From Synergistaceae bacterium UBA6083 (GTDB lineage: Bacteria; Synergistota; Synergistia; Synergistales; 79-D21): a stretch of 64,000 nt of DNA. Positions 33,837-42,015 of the stretch are shown one piece after another. The position numbers were made by a program, and so were the translations under genes. The number at the start of each line of letters is the position of its first letter. The stretch's first letter is position 1. The DNA is taken from contig DIXJ01000015.1 in NCBI GenBank assembly GCA_002436015.1, positions 188,661 through 252,660 on the forward strand, given 5' to 3'. A model generated the notes under the pieces. That model made no database searches, was not told the DNA's origin, and saw nothing but the letters and a program-made list of their open reading frames with translations.

Positions 33837-34745
33837 CTAGACGAGGCGTTCAAGCAATGCGTCGCGCTCCCCGCAAAGGCAGTCGATGGGCGGAATTTCC
33901 AGCAGAGTGTAGCATCCGGGAGACTGGCGGGTCGAGGCCCGCGCCGCAGAAACCATGACCTGGGCGGTGGCGGCCGGATTCATGACGGACATGATGAACT
34001 CCATCCTCTGGTTGTGGGATGCCCCGGAAACGCCCTTCCGCTCCATGTGGACCCCGTGCCCCATGTCCTGCAGGGCCTCGATGTCGTCGGCCGGGTAAAA
34101 CCAGCACTCATCGTGGGAGAAGTAGGGATCGGCCTTGATGCGGGCCGTCACTTCGCCGAATTCGTAGCCGGGCTTCGTCTTGACGTAGATCATGCGGCGA
34201 TGGAGCCCCGTCCCGATGGGGATGGTGATGGAAAGGGCATCTTCAACCCCCTCCAGGGCCTTGATGGCCACCGTGTGCCCCATGCTCATCCCGGGACCGA
34301 AATTCGTGGACGTGATCCCCCGCGGGGCGATCGTCTCCATGATGACCCGGACCACGGAATCCGTTCCCGGGTCCCATCCCGCGGAGATGACAGCCACCGC
34401 TCCGCCGGAACGGGCCGCCGCTTCGAGGGAGGCACGCAGGTCCATGACGGGCTTGCCGTGTATATCGAAGCTGTCGACCGTGTTGATGCCTTTTGCCAGG
34501 TAGGCGGGGGCCACCTCGGGAACCGCCCGGCTGGCGATCCCCAGGATGGCGACGTGAACCTTGCCGAGTTCGGCCACGTCGGTCGCCACCTTCAGCTCGG
34601 GGCGCTGCGCATTCAGGGAGCGAGCCTTGCCCGGGTTCCTGAGGACGACACCCGCAAGTTCCATGTCGGGACTGGCCAATACGGCCTGGACCGCTTCCTG
34701 GCTGACATGGCCGAAACCGACAACGGCAACGCGAATCTTTTCCAT
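33837..34745 (-). CDS. Diaminopimelate dehydrogenase-like oxidoreductase
   Basis: 302 residues. Rossmann start EKIRVAVVGFGHVSQEA, then VISAGWDPGTDS and FGPGMSMGHTVA, and the C-terminal SGASHNQRMEFIMSVMNPAATAQVMVSAARAS. These match meso-diaminopimelate dehydrogenase (Ddh): STGWDPG, GPGLSQGHS and GGFNHTVEYILKLDRNP are the corresponding Corynebacterium segments. Ddh reversibly deaminates D-configured amino centres with NADP. Here the neighbour is a thiamine enzyme, so a catabolic D-amino acid role is as likely as lysine synthesis. ATG 34745 has AAGGAGGA upstream; a longer in-frame ORF to 34832 reaches the promoter and is not favoured. Confidence 0.8.
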   Translation of the reverse strand: MEKIRVAVVGFGHVSQEAVQAVLASPDMELAGVVLRNPGKARSLNAQRPELKVATDVAELGKVHVAILGIASRAVPEVAPAYLAKGINTVDSFDIHGKPVMDLRASLEAAARSGGAVAVISAGWDPGTDSVVRVIMETIAPRGITSTNFGPGMSMGHTVAIKALEGVEDALSITIPIGTGLHRRMIYVKTKPGYEFGEVTARIKADPYFSHDECWFYPADDIEALQDMGHGVHMERKGVSGASHNQRMEFIMSVMNPAATAQVMVSAARASTRQSPGCYTLLEIPPIDCLCGERDALLERLV

Positions 34746-34803
34746 TTTTTCTTCCTCCTTGGTCCGGAAAGGGAATTTTCGCTCATCATTGGTGAGTACC
34801 ATG

Positions 34804-34832
34804 ATCGTATCCCTCCCGCCCTTCCTTGTCAA
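34804..34832 (-). promoter_or_regulatory. Sigma-70 promoter of the Ddh-like/thiamine enzyme operon
   Basis: On the minus strand: TTGACA (34832-34827), a 17-base spacer and TACGAT (34809-34804). The start would lie near 34797, giving a 5' UTR of about 50 bases. Confidence 0.8.
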
Positions 34833-34865
34833 CCCGGATGAAACGGCCTCTCCCCCGGCGAACAG

Positions 34866-34890
34866 GAAACGGGACGCCCCCAGGGAGGCG
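34866..34890 (-). terminator. Probable terminator of the ferritin-like gene
   Basis: G/C-rich hairpin of about 11 bp with two G-T pairs (about 34866-34890), followed on the minus strand by TTTCCT. The short T tract makes it moderate. Confidence 0.5.
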
Positions 34891-34934
34891 CCCCGCTATT
34901 CCCAGGGTATCGGACCGGTCCGGTTGTCGTTGCG

Positions 34935-35429
34935 TTACTTGCCCAGGACGGTTTCGAGGTCCTCCAGGAGGGCCTGCAGTTCCTCCTCGTGGTTGACCTC
35001 GTCCTGCAGGATGGAAAGCACCATGTTGTAGGTCAGGGGATCCTTGTCCCGCGTCAATTCCGCCAGGGCCGAGTAGACCGTGATGGCGCACTGCTCTCCC
35101 TTGACGTTCTGCTCGAGGATCTTCGCCACGAACGGGTCCTCGGGGGCATCGTAGCCGCAGTTCGTCCACTTGTACCATCCCTCGGGTGTCGTCACCGGCG
35201 TTCCCCCCAGCTGGATGATGCGCAGGGCCACCATGTCCGCATGCCTCAGCTCATCGGCCGCATGCTGGACCAGCTCAGCGATGACCGCTTCCTTCGTCGG
35301 GCCCTTGACGACCTTCGCCCCCAGCCAGTACTGGTAATGCGCCAGCCATTCGTCCGCAAACGCCCTGTTCAGAAGCTTCAGCAGCTCCTCCACGTCCATG
35401 CCGACGATCGAACGTCCCTTCGTTCCCAT
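34935..35429 (-). CDS. Ferritin-like (DPS/bacterioferritin-type) protein
   Basis: 164 residues, four-helix bundle. Metal ligands are visible: E in FADEWLAHYQYWLG, ExxH in ADELRHAD, the later E in VKGEQCAIT and the ExxxE in LQDEVNHEEEL. This is the pattern of the ferritin-like diiron proteins found in anaerobes (often labelled DPS-like or bacterioferritin-related). Likely iron storage or peroxide detoxification. ATG 35429 has AAGGGGGA eight bases upstream, better than ATG 35435. It is divergent from the small zincin gene across 89 bases. Confidence 0.83.
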   Translation of the reverse strand: MGTKGRSIVGMDVEELLKLLNRAFADEWLAHYQYWLGAKVVKGPTKEAVIAELVQHAADELRHADMVALRIIQLGGTPVTTPEGWYKWTNCGYDAPEDPFVAKILEQNVKGEQCAITVYSALAELTRDKDPLTYNMVLSILQDEVNHEEELQALLEDLETVLGK

Positions 35430-35488
35430 CCTCATTCCCCCTTCCCTTTGTTTTCCCATTTTACCGCATTGCCTCTTGCCCGGGGCAC

Positions 35489-35494
35489 TATAAT
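35489..35494 (+). promoter_or_regulatory. TATAAT -10 hexamer of the zincin gene
   Basis: A perfect -10 box 25 bases before the GTG start. Nearby -35 candidates (TTGCCT at 35469-35474, 14-base spacer) are poorly spaced. Confidence 0.5.
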
Positions 35495-35518
35495 GAGAAA
35501 AAAAGGAGGGGAAAAACC

Positions 35519-35884
35519 GTGGCGACCCTGGACCTGGAAACGTTCACAAAGCTGGCGGGCGCGATCGCCGACGAGCTTCCGTCCCGCCTCGTCCGCGACC
35601 TCAACGGGGGGATCTCCGTCCTGCCCGGGAAGAAACGGGACGGGAAGTACTTCCTGATGGGCGAGTACATCGAGGACCCGGTCCTCGGGAAGGTCATCTT
35701 CATCCACTACGGCTCTTTCAGGGAAATCCTCGGGGACGCCCCCAGGGAAGAGTGGGAGGAGGAACTGAGGGAGACCATCGTCCATGAATTGCGCCACCAT
35801 GTCGAATCCCTGGCCGGGGTGGACGACCTCTCGGTCGAAGAAGAGGCGGAACTGGCCGCGGAAGAGGAAGACGATGAAGGATAA
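35519..35884 (+). CDS. Small zincin-like metallopeptidase family protein (121 aa)
   Basis: A short protein with the HExxH-type site HELRHHVE (about residues 89-96), preceded by a beta strand GKVIFIHYGSF, followed by an acidic tail (EEEAELAAEEEDDEG). This fits the minimal metallopeptidase family (COG3824, DUF1025/zincin-like). The third zinc ligand is uncertain, perhaps the downstream Asp/Glu. GTG 35519 has AAAGGAGGGG eight bases upstream, and TATAAT lies at 35489-35494. The substrate is unknown. Confidence 0.8.
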   Translation: MATLDLETFTKLAGAIADELPSRLVRDLNGGISVLPGKKRDGKYFLMGEYIEDPVLGKVIFIHYGSFREILGDAPREEWEEELRETIVHELRHHVESLAGVDDLSVEEEAELAAEEEDDEG

Positions 35885-35909
35885 GGCCGAAAAGGTACGG
35901 AAAGGCAAA

Positions 35910-35948
35910 GGGACCCGGGGGAAAAATCCCCGGGTCCCTCGCTTTTTT
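35910..35948 (+). terminator. Intrinsic terminator of the zincin gene
   Basis: 11-bp perfect stem (35910-35920 with 35928-35938) with an A-rich loop, then CGCTTTTTTC. A weaker T tract lies on the other strand, so it could also slow transcripts coming from the FAD oxidoreductase gene. Confidence 0.85.
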
Positions 35949-35970
35949 CAATCTCGAGCCCCTTAAAGAC

Positions 35971-37116
35971 CTAGATGCAGCAAGGTTCGAAGAAGAGGTC
36001 GTTTTCCGCGAAGCGGCTGTAGCGGAACATCGAAACGTCGATGAACGGCTTCTCGTTGTTCACGAACTCGGACATGATGCGCCCGACGGAAGGACCGAAC
36101 TGGAGGCCGTGGCCGCTCCAGCCGCAGTCGATGAAAAGCCCTTCCATGGGCGTTTTCCCGACGATGGCCTGGCAGTCCGGGGTGATGTCGTAGGGACCGC
36201 TCCACTGGCGGACCACCCGGACGCCTGCAAGCATGGGCAGCTTGGGAACGATGCGTTTCGTGACCTCGTGCAGGAAGTGCCAGTTGACGATGAACTCGGC
36301 GTCGTGCTCGTCCTTCGGGTTGTCCCAGCCCATGTAGAAGGTGCCGTTCGGGCACTGCTTCACGTAGGCACCGTCGTCCTGGCAGAGCATCATGGGGTGC
36401 TTGATCCGCTCCACGGCTTCCGTGATGAGGACCTGGTGCCGCTCGGGGGTGATGGGGACGTCGAAGCCGGCCCACTTGCCGACCTGGACGCTCCAGGGAC
36501 CGGCGGTGCAGACCACGGCGTCGGCTTCCCAGTCGCCCTTCGTCGTGTGAACGCCCGCGGCCTTCCCGTTCTTGACGATGAGGCCCGTAACGGGGGTTTT
36601 CTTGTAGATCTCGGCGCCCAGCGCTGCCGCGGAATCGGCATAGGCGAAGCACAGGGTGTGGGGGTTGATGTGCCCGTCTTCCTGGCAGAAGCTTCCGCCC
36701 AGCATGCCCTCGGTATTGACGTAAGGGGCCACTTCCCTGATGCCCTCAGGGGTCAACATCCGGCTTGGGCTGCCCAGGCTGTTCTGCAGGGCCACGTTCT
36801 TCTCCATTTGGGCAATCTGGCCTTCCGAGTAGGCAATCCAGAGGTACCCTGCAGGATCGTATTCGAGCGGAAGAGGGTAATTCAGGTCCTGTTCCAGGGT
36901 CTTGAACACCTGGATATTGTACTGGGCCAGCCGGCAGTTGACTTCCGTGCCGAACTGGAGGCGGATGCCGGCGGCGCTTCGGCCGCTTCCGCCGGAGGAG
37001 ATATAGTCCCGTTCGAAAAGGGCAACCTTGAACCCTTTCTTTGCGAGGTGATAAGCGGTGGAACAGCCATGCACACCGCCGCCGATGATGGCGACGTCAA
37101 CCTTGTTCACGGACAT
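35971..37116 (-). CDS. FAD-dependent amino-acid oxidoreductase (DAO family, 381 aa)
   Basis: The N-terminal dinucleotide fold VAIIGGGVHGCSTAYHLAKKG with the E in LFERD binds FAD. The GSGRSAAGIR segment and the C-terminal WSGPYDITPDCQAIVG...GHGLQFGPSVG are diagnostic of the DadA/sarcosine oxidase beta/D-hydroxyproline dehydrogenase group. It oxidises an amino acid or N-alkyl amino acid to an imine. It lies 172 bases downstream of a proline-racemase family gene on the same strand. A racemase-oxidase pair is typical of hydroxyproline or D-proline degradation, so D-hydroxyproline is a reasonable substrate. AGGGAGGTC precedes ATG 37116. Confidence 0.85.
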   Translation of the reverse strand: MSVNKVDVAIIGGGVHGCSTAYHLAKKGFKVALFERDYISSGGSGRSAAGIRLQFGTEVNCRLAQYNIQVFKTLEQDLNYPLPLEYDPAGYLWIAYSEGQIAQMEKNVALQNSLGSPSRMLTPEGIREVAPYVNTEGMLGGSFCQEDGHINPHTLCFAYADSAAALGAEIYKKTPVTGLIVKNGKAAGVHTTKGDWEADAVVCTAGPWSVQVGKWAGFDVPITPERHQVLITEAVERIKHPMMLCQDDGAYVKQCPNGTFYMGWDNPKDEHDAEFIVNWHFLHEVTKRIVPKLPMLAGVRVVRQWSGPYDITPDCQAIVGKTPMEGLFIDCGWSGHGLQFGPSVGRIMSEFVNNEKPFIDVSMFRYSRFAENDLFFEPCCI

Positions 37117-37288
37117 ACGTACAGACCTCCCTTTGCGTGGTCAAGGGGGAACCAGGCCCCCATCGGTCAGACACGGACGCTCAGGCTTCGGAAGGTCTCC
37201 TGCACGGTGGTCGTTTGCGGCATCCCCTCGGCAGGGAAAGATGCCAGTTGCCATAGCAATACATGGGCTGCTCTCGTCCCCTTTGCCT

Positions 37289-38296
37289 CTAGCGTTTGAG
37301 GAGGAACCCTTCCCCGACCTTGTCGCTGGGCTGCTTCATGAGGAAGTTGAAGCCCGTGACGTAGGAGCGGCTCTTCAGGAAAGGCAGGACGGTGTCGAAA
37401 CCGCCCACCTTCGGGCCCGGTTCGTACCAGCCTTCGAACAGGCTGTCGGTGATGCTCTCGTGCAGGAACTTCTCGCCGGGAGCCAGCTTGCCCTTGGCGG
37501 CGAGGAGCGCCATCTTGGCGCACGTCCCGGTCCCGCACGGGGAACGGTCATGGGACCCCTCTCCCCAGACCACCGTGTTGCGGGTGACCTGTCCCGGCCT
37601 CTCCAGGCTGAACTCCACCAGGGCGACATGGTCGATGGCCTTTTCCACGGGGTGCTGGACCTTGATGGTCCGGTTGAGCTCCCGCAGGATCTCCAGGCCC
37701 AACGGAACGATGCGCCCGGCCTCGGGCGCGGTGATTTCCAGGCCCAGCTGCCCGGCCGGAACGATGGCGAAGAAATTCCCGCCGTAGGAAATATCCAGGT
37801 GGATTTTCTTCCCGAGGGACGGGACTTCCAGGTCGATGTCCCTGGCGAAAGCGAAGGCGGGCACGTTGCTGAGGATGACGTCGCCAACGACGCCGTCCTT
37901 CACTTCGACCTTGAGGCGAACCAGGCCTGCGGGCGTGTCCAGCACAACGTCCGTGGTGGGCTCGGTCTTCCTGATCATCCCGAGATCCACCAGGGTCCGC
38001 CCCAGGCCGATCGAACCGTGGCCGCACATGGAAATGCTCGTGCCGGCATCCATGAAGATGATTCCGTAATGGGCTTCCTCGTGGCAGGCGGGGACCAGCA
38101 GGGCACCGAACATGTCTGCGTGGCCGTGAGGCTCGCACATGACGAAGGCGCGGAAATCGTCGTGGTTCTTCTTGAAATCCAGCCATTTTTCAGTGATCGT
38201 GCTGCCCTTCAGCAGGGGACCCCCACCGACGATCAGGCGAGTCGGTTCTCCTCCCGTATGTGTGTCGACCACTGCAGCAAAGCGTTCGATTTCCAT
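37289..38296 (-). CDS. Proline racemase / 4-hydroxyproline 2-epimerase family
   Basis: 335 residues. Both catalytic cysteines are present: C91 in SMCGHGSIGLGR and C254 in SPCGTGTCAK. This makes it an epimerase or racemase rather than the trans-3-hydroxyproline dehydratase, which has Thr in place of the second Cys-type residue. FMDAGTSIS and VDTHTGGEPTR are also conserved. Substrates could be L-proline or trans-4-hydroxy-L-proline. The FAD oxidoreductase next to it suggests the hydroxyproline route. A TTGACA hexamer lies upstream on the minus strand (38376-38371), but no matching -10 with normal spacing. The 172 bases downstream to the oxidoreductase hold a GGGGG/CCCCC hairpin near 37146-37164 and no gene. 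Confidence 0.9.
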   Translation of the reverse strand: MEIERFAAVVDTHTGGEPTRLIVGGGPLLKGSTITEKWLDFKKNHDDFRAFVMCEPHGHADMFGALLVPACHEEAHYGIIFMDAGTSISMCGHGSIGLGRTLVDLGMIRKTEPTTDVVLDTPAGLVRLKVEVKDGVVGDVILSNVPAFAFARDIDLEVPSLGKKIHLDISYGGNFFAIVPAGQLGLEITAPEAGRIVPLGLEILRELNRTIKVQHPVEKAIDHVALVEFSLERPGQVTRNTVVWGEGSHDRSPCGTGTCAKMALLAAKGKLAPGEKFLHESITDSLFEGWYEPGPKVGGFDTVLPFLKSRSYVTGFNFLMKQPSDKVGEGFLLKR

Positions 38297-38399
38297 TTTC
38301 CAGCCCCTCCCTGCGGTACGGTTTGGATGCGAAATTAAGACCTACACAGTTTCGTATGAAAAAGCCGGGCTGTCAAACAATTTCCATTTTGGCCACATT

Positions 38400-38412
38400 G
38401 TATAAACTATAC
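38400..38412. promoter_or_regulatory. GTATA-AAC-TATAC palindrome, candidate operator
   Basis: A perfect 5-base inverted repeat with 3-base centre, flanked by A/T, overlapping the YhcH stop and upstream of the racemase gene. GntR/FadR-type regulators of amino-acid catabolism bind sites of this kind; no regulator gene is adjacent. Confidence 0.4.
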
Positions 38413-38883
38413 TTTTGTCTTCAAGCTCCCCTTCCAGGGGAGCTTGAAGACAACCTTCCGGACCTTTTCCGGCCCCAAGGGTGCGGCCAGCATGGCCTTG
38501 TGGGCGTCGTTGGGGGTGAAGAACACGAAACCGCCCGCCTGGACAAGCATGAAGTTTCCCGAACCCTCGAGGAGGACGCAGTCGTCTTCCTCCGAATACT
38601 CGCCTTTCGGGATCATCCCTCCAAGCGGGGCAAAGCCCATGACCTCTTCTCCGGAAAGCACCACCTGCAAATCGGCGAAACGACGGTGGGCCTCCCATTG
38701 CTCTTCTTCCTCCGGGACCGTGAGTCCCTCCGCCAGGATCGCCATGGCCCCCGTGTCGTCCAGGGGGTAGCGTCCCGGCCCAAGCTTCAGGAGGTCCGGC
38801 TTTTCAAGCCAGGCCAGGGCTTCCTCCAGCCCCTCCACCGGAACCCGGTAAAAATGGATGTGGTCCAGCGTGTCCACGATCAT
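38407..38883 (-). CDS. YhcH/YjgK/YiaL-family protein (DUF386)
   Basis: About 158 residues from ATG 38883 (GGAAGGGG eleven bases upstream; an in-frame TTG lies at 38892). Beta-sandwich family with EAHRRFADLQVVLSGEE and GGFVFFTPNDAHKAMLA, whose His/Glu residues bind metal. Characterised relatives are anomerases or isomerases of sugar acids such as N-acetylneuraminate. Its place upstream of the racemase could mean a joint catabolic role, but the gene may stand alone. The last codons contain a perfect 16-base inverted repeat (38417-38451). Confidence 0.87.
   Translation of the reverse strand: MIVDTLDHIHFYRVPVEGLEEALAWLEKPDLLKLGPGRYPLDDTGAMAILAEGLTVPEEEEQWEAHRRFADLQVVLSGEEVMGFAPLGGMIPKGEYSEEDDCVLLEGSGNFMLVQAGGFVFFTPNDAHKAMLAAPLGPEKVRKVVFKLPWKGSLKTKV
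38417..38451. repeat. Perfect 16-bp inverted repeat at the 3' end of the YhcH gene
   Basis: GTCTTCAAGCTCCCCT and its exact complement are separated by three bases, within the codons for LPWKGSLKTK. No T run follows on either strand, so it is not a standard terminator. Confidence 0.7.
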
Positions 38884-38931
38884 CCCCGGCAACGCCCCTT
38901 CCTGCCTTCGCGTGAGTGTAGAATAGCCTTC

Positions 38932-39804
38932 ATGCGCAAATCCATTCTAGCCGATGGAACCATCCTGCTTGTTGCCTTCCTCTGGGGAGCCGGCTACCCG
39001 GTGAGCGATTTCCTCCTCCAGGAGATGGGACCCCTGTGGCTTACGGCGATCCGCCTCGGAATCGCCGCCCTTTTCATGACCGTTCTCTTCCGGGAGCGCA
39101 TCGCAAGGGTCGAACGCCACCTTCTCCTGCCGGCAGCGGGGGCGGGAATCGTGATCGCCGCCCTCTTCCTCCTGCAGATTTTAGGCCTCCTTTACACCAC
39201 TCCGGGACGCCAGGCCTTCATCGCCGGAACGAACGTGGTCATGGTTCCCCTGCTCTACAGCGCCCTCTACCGGAAAAGACCCGCCGCCGCCGGCCTTCTG
39301 GCCGCGCTTCTCTGCAGCGCCGGCCTCATGGTCATGGCCTTCACGCCGGGCATGAGTTTCAACCGGGGTGATGCCCTCTCTTGCCTGCTGGCCCTTTCCA
39401 TCGCCCTGGACATCCTCGTCATCGGGCACCTTTGCCGCGTCATGGACCCCATGGCCCTGGCCGTTTTCCAGGTTGATTTCGCCGCGCTGGCCGTGGGATC
39501 GGCAGCCCTTCTTTTTGAACCGTTCCCGAAAGTTTCGCTTTCTCTCCCGGGGTGGGCAGGGCTCCTCTACCTGGTCTTCGGCCTCACGCTTTTCGCCTTC
39601 TGGGCCCAGAACACCGCCCAGAGATTCTCCGGCGAAACCCACGCAGCCATCCTTCTCTCCCTCGAAGGCCCCTTCGGTTACATCCTGTCGGTCGCAGCGG
39701 GGCGGGAACCGCTGAGCGGGCAAGTGCTTTTCGGCGGGATGGTCATCCTGGCGGGCGTTTTCCTCTCGGTCTGGTCGGAATCGATAAGACGCAAAAAGAA
39801 ATAA
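38932..39804 (+). CDS. EamA/DMT-family transporter (second copy)
   Basis: 290 residues, ten helices. ILLVAFLWGAGYPVSDFLL opens the first EamA repeat and SLEGPFGYILSVAAGREPLS lies near the end, as in YdcZ/RhaT-like and DMT exporters. The substrate is unknown. ATG 38932 has no SD. A TAGAAT hexamer ends eight bases upstream, so a leaderless transcript is possible. It is divergent from the YhcH gene and followed by an intrinsic terminator before dnaK. Confidence 0.87.
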   Translation: MRKSILADGTILLVAFLWGAGYPVSDFLLQEMGPLWLTAIRLGIAALFMTVLFRERIARVERHLLLPAAGAGIVIAALFLLQILGLLYTTPGRQAFIAGTNVVMVPLLYSALYRKRPAAAGLLAALLCSAGLMVMAFTPGMSFNRGDALSCLLALSIALDILVIGHLCRVMDPMALAVFQVDFAALAVGSAALLFEPFPKVSLSLPGWAGLLYLVFGLTLFAFWAQNTAQRFSGETHAAILLSLEGPFGYILSVAAGREPLSGQVLFGGMVILAGVFLSVWSESIRRKKK

Positions 39805-39817
39805 AGGACAGGAATCG

Positions 39818-39836
39818 GGTCTTAAAAGACCTTTTT
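39818..39836 (+). terminator. Small intrinsic terminator after the EamA gene
   Basis: GGTCTT-AA-AAGACC followed by five T residues (39832-39836). Confidence 0.6.
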
Positions 39837-39891
39837 AGACCTTATTCTTATCTAATCGGGTTCCATCGATCTCCAGACCACCCTCGATGAT

Positions 39892-39920
39892 TTGTCCTGA
39901 TGAATCCTGACCAATATAAT
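39892..39920 (+). promoter_or_regulatory. Sigma-70 promoter of the dnaK operon
   Basis: TTGTCC (39892-39897), a 17-base spacer and TATAAT (39915-39920), then a 5' UTR of about 90 bases with a CCGCAGGG/CCCTGCGG hairpin (about 39950-39985). No CIRCE element (TTAGCACTC-N9-GAGTGCTAA) is present. Confidence 0.82.
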
Positions 39921-40015
39921 GGACCCGTTTCAGCACGACTTCATCGGAGCCCGCAGGGCGGAAAAAGCACCCTTTCCCCCCTGCGGATTTTCGCGAACCC
40001 AAGGAGGATCCACAT

Positions 40016-41905
40016 ATGGCAAAGACCGTAGGCATCGACCTGGGCACCACCAACTCCGTCGTGGCGATCATGGAAGGCGGCGCACCCGTCGTCATCGCCA
40101 ACGCGGAGGGCAGCCGCACCACCCCGTCCGTCGTGGCTTTCACGAAGGACGGCAACCGTCTCGTTGGAGCCATCGCCAAGCGCCAGGCGGCCATCAACCC
40201 CGAGGGCACCATCTTCTCCGCCAAGCGCTTCATCGGCCGGAACTACAACGAGGTCGACTCGGAGATCAAGATCGTCCCCTACAAGGTCTCCCCGGGCCCG
40301 AACAACTCGGTCCGGTTCGAAGTGCTCAACAAGACCTACGCTCCCGAGGAAATCAGCGCCCAGGTCCTCCGCAAGCTCGTGGACGACGCCAGCGCGTACC
40401 TCGGCGAAAAGGTCACCGATGCCGTCATCACGGTCCCGGCCTATTTCAACGACGCCCAGCGGCAGGCCACGAAAGACGCGGGCCGCATCGCCGGCCTGAA
40501 CGTCCTGCGCGTGGTCAACGAGCCCACTGCGGCGGCACTGGCCTACGGGGCGGACAAGAAGATGAACGAGACCATCCTGGTCTTCGACCTCGGCGGCGGC
40601 ACCTTCGACGTCTCCATCCTGGACGTGGGCGAGGGCATCTGCGAGGTTCGCTCCACGTCCGGCGACACGCACCTGGGCGGCGACGACTTCGACAAGTGCG
40701 TGGTGGACTACATCGCCGAGGAGTTCAGGAAGTCCAACGGCATCGACCTGCGGAACGACCGCCAGGCCCTCCAGCGCCTCTACGAGGCCGCCGAAAAGGC
40801 CAAGTGCGAGCTTTCGTCCATGACCCAGACCGACCTCAACCTGCCCTTCATCACGGCCGATGCCAGCGGGCCCAAGCACCTGACCATGTCCCTCACGAGG
40901 GCGAAGTTCGACCAGCTGACCGCGCACCTGGTACAGCGCTGCATGAACCCCGTGAGGCAGGCCCTCTCCGACGCCAAGCTTTCCGAGAACGACATCGACG
41001 AGGTCATCCTCGTCGGCGGCTCCACCCGGATCCCGGCCGTGCAGGACCTGGTCCGGAAGATGACCGGCGGCAAGAACCCCAACATGTCGGTGAACCCCGA
41101 CGAGGTCGTGGCCGTCGGAGCCGCCGTCCAGGCAGGCATCATCAAGGGAGAGGTCAAGGACATCCTTCTCCTGGACGTGACGCCGCTTTCCCTGGGCGTC
41201 GAGACCCTGGGCGGGGTCATGACCAAGGTCATCGAGCGGAACACGACGATCCCCTGCCGCCGGTCCGAGGTGTTCTCCACCGCCGCCGACAACCAGCCGG
41301 CCGTCGACATCGTCGTCCTCCAGGGCGAGCGCGAGATGGCGCGGGACAACCGGAACCTGGGCACCTTCAAGCTGGACGGCATCCGCCCGGCCATGAGGGG
41401 GATCCCCCAGATCGAGGTCACCTTCGACATCGACGCCAACGGCATCCTGAACGTCTCCGCCAAGGACAAGGACACGGCCAAGGAACAGAAGATCACGATC
41501 TCCGGCTCCACCAACCTCGACAAGGGCGACGTGGAGCGGATGGTTCAGGAAGCGAAGGACCACGCGACCGAGGACAAGAAGCGCCGCGAGGAAGCCGACG
41601 CTAAGAACCAGCTCGAATCGGCGGCCTACCAGGTCGAGAAACTCCTGGCCGACCTTGGAGAAAAGGTCCCCGTCCACGAGAAGGCGCGCGCCGACCAGGC
41701 CGTCTCGGACGCGAAGAGCGCCCTGAAGGATGAACCGGTTTCCATGGAGCGGATCAAGTCGCTGACCAGCGACCTGCAGCAGGTGGCCCAGGGGCTGGCC
41801 CAGGCGGCCAGCGCCCAGGAACAGGCCCAGGAAGCCCCCCAGGGGGAGCCGTCACCGGCCCCGGGCGGTGACGACGTGATCGACGCCGACTTCAAGCAGA
41901 ACTAG
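40016..41905 (+). CDS. dnaK: Chaperone protein DnaK (Hsp70)
   Basis: 629 residues. The nucleotide-binding domain begins [20 protein letters not shown] and has [14 protein letters not shown] and [11 protein letters not shown]. The substrate-binding domain starts after [14 protein letters not shown]. The C-terminal tail ends [13 protein letters not shown], close to the EEVDADFK-type bacterial ending. AAGGAGGA precedes ATG 40016. It is first in a dnaK-cbpA-clpB cluster, the disaggregation machine. grpE and hrcA, commonly adjacent, are absent from this cluster. Confidence 0.98.
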   Translation: MAKTVGIDLGTTNSVVAIMEGGAPVVIANAEGSRTTPSVVAFTKDGNRLVGAIAKRQAAINPEGTIFSAKRFIGRNYNEVDSEIKIVPYKVSPGPNNSVRFEVLNKTYAPEEISAQVLRKLVDDASAYLGEKVTDAVITVPAYFNDAQRQATKDAGRIAGLNVLRVVNEPTAAALAYGADKKMNETILVFDLGGGTFDVSILDVGEGICEVRSTSGDTHLGGDDFDKCVVDYIAEEFRKSNGIDLRNDRQALQRLYEAAEKAKCELSSMTQTDLNLPFITADASGPKHLTMSLTRAKFDQLTAHLVQRCMNPVRQALSDAKLSENDIDEVILVGGSTRIPAVQDLVRKMTGGKNPNMSVNPDEVVAVGAAVQAGIIKGEVKDILLLDVTPLSLGVETLGGVMTKVIERNTTIPCRRSEVFSTAADNQPAVDIVVLQGEREMARDNRNLGTFKLDGIRPAMRGIPQIEVTFDIDANGILNVSAKDKDTAKEQKITISGSTNLDKGDVERMVQEAKDHATEDKKRREEADAKNQLESAAYQVEKLLADLGEKVPVHEKARADQAVSDAKSALKDEPVSMERIKSLTSDLQQVAQGLAQAASAQEQAQEAPQGEPSPAPGGDDVIDADFKQN

Positions 41906-42015
41906 GACCGAAAACAAGCCGCAGGATCGACAAGGCCCTTTCGACGTGCCCCCTCCTTAAGCGGCAGGGGGCACCTTGATTCCAAGGGGTGGAAAACCCG
42001 GAAGGGGGGAGTCCC

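Noticed and set aside
37146..37164. GGGGG/CCCCC hairpin as terminator of the racemase gene
   Set aside because: Only five pairs and no T tract; too weak to call.
37117..37288. Small ORF with QETFRSLSVRV between racemase and FAD oxidoreductase
   Set aside because: Poorly placed SD, no conserved features, probably chance.
39837..40015. CIRCE element before dnaK
   Set aside because: No inverted repeat of the TTAGCACTC type found; only a promoter and a small UTR hairpin.
39941..41677. 578-codon open frame antisense to dnaK
   Set aside because: Well known artefact on the non-coding strand of dnaK; no SD or family.
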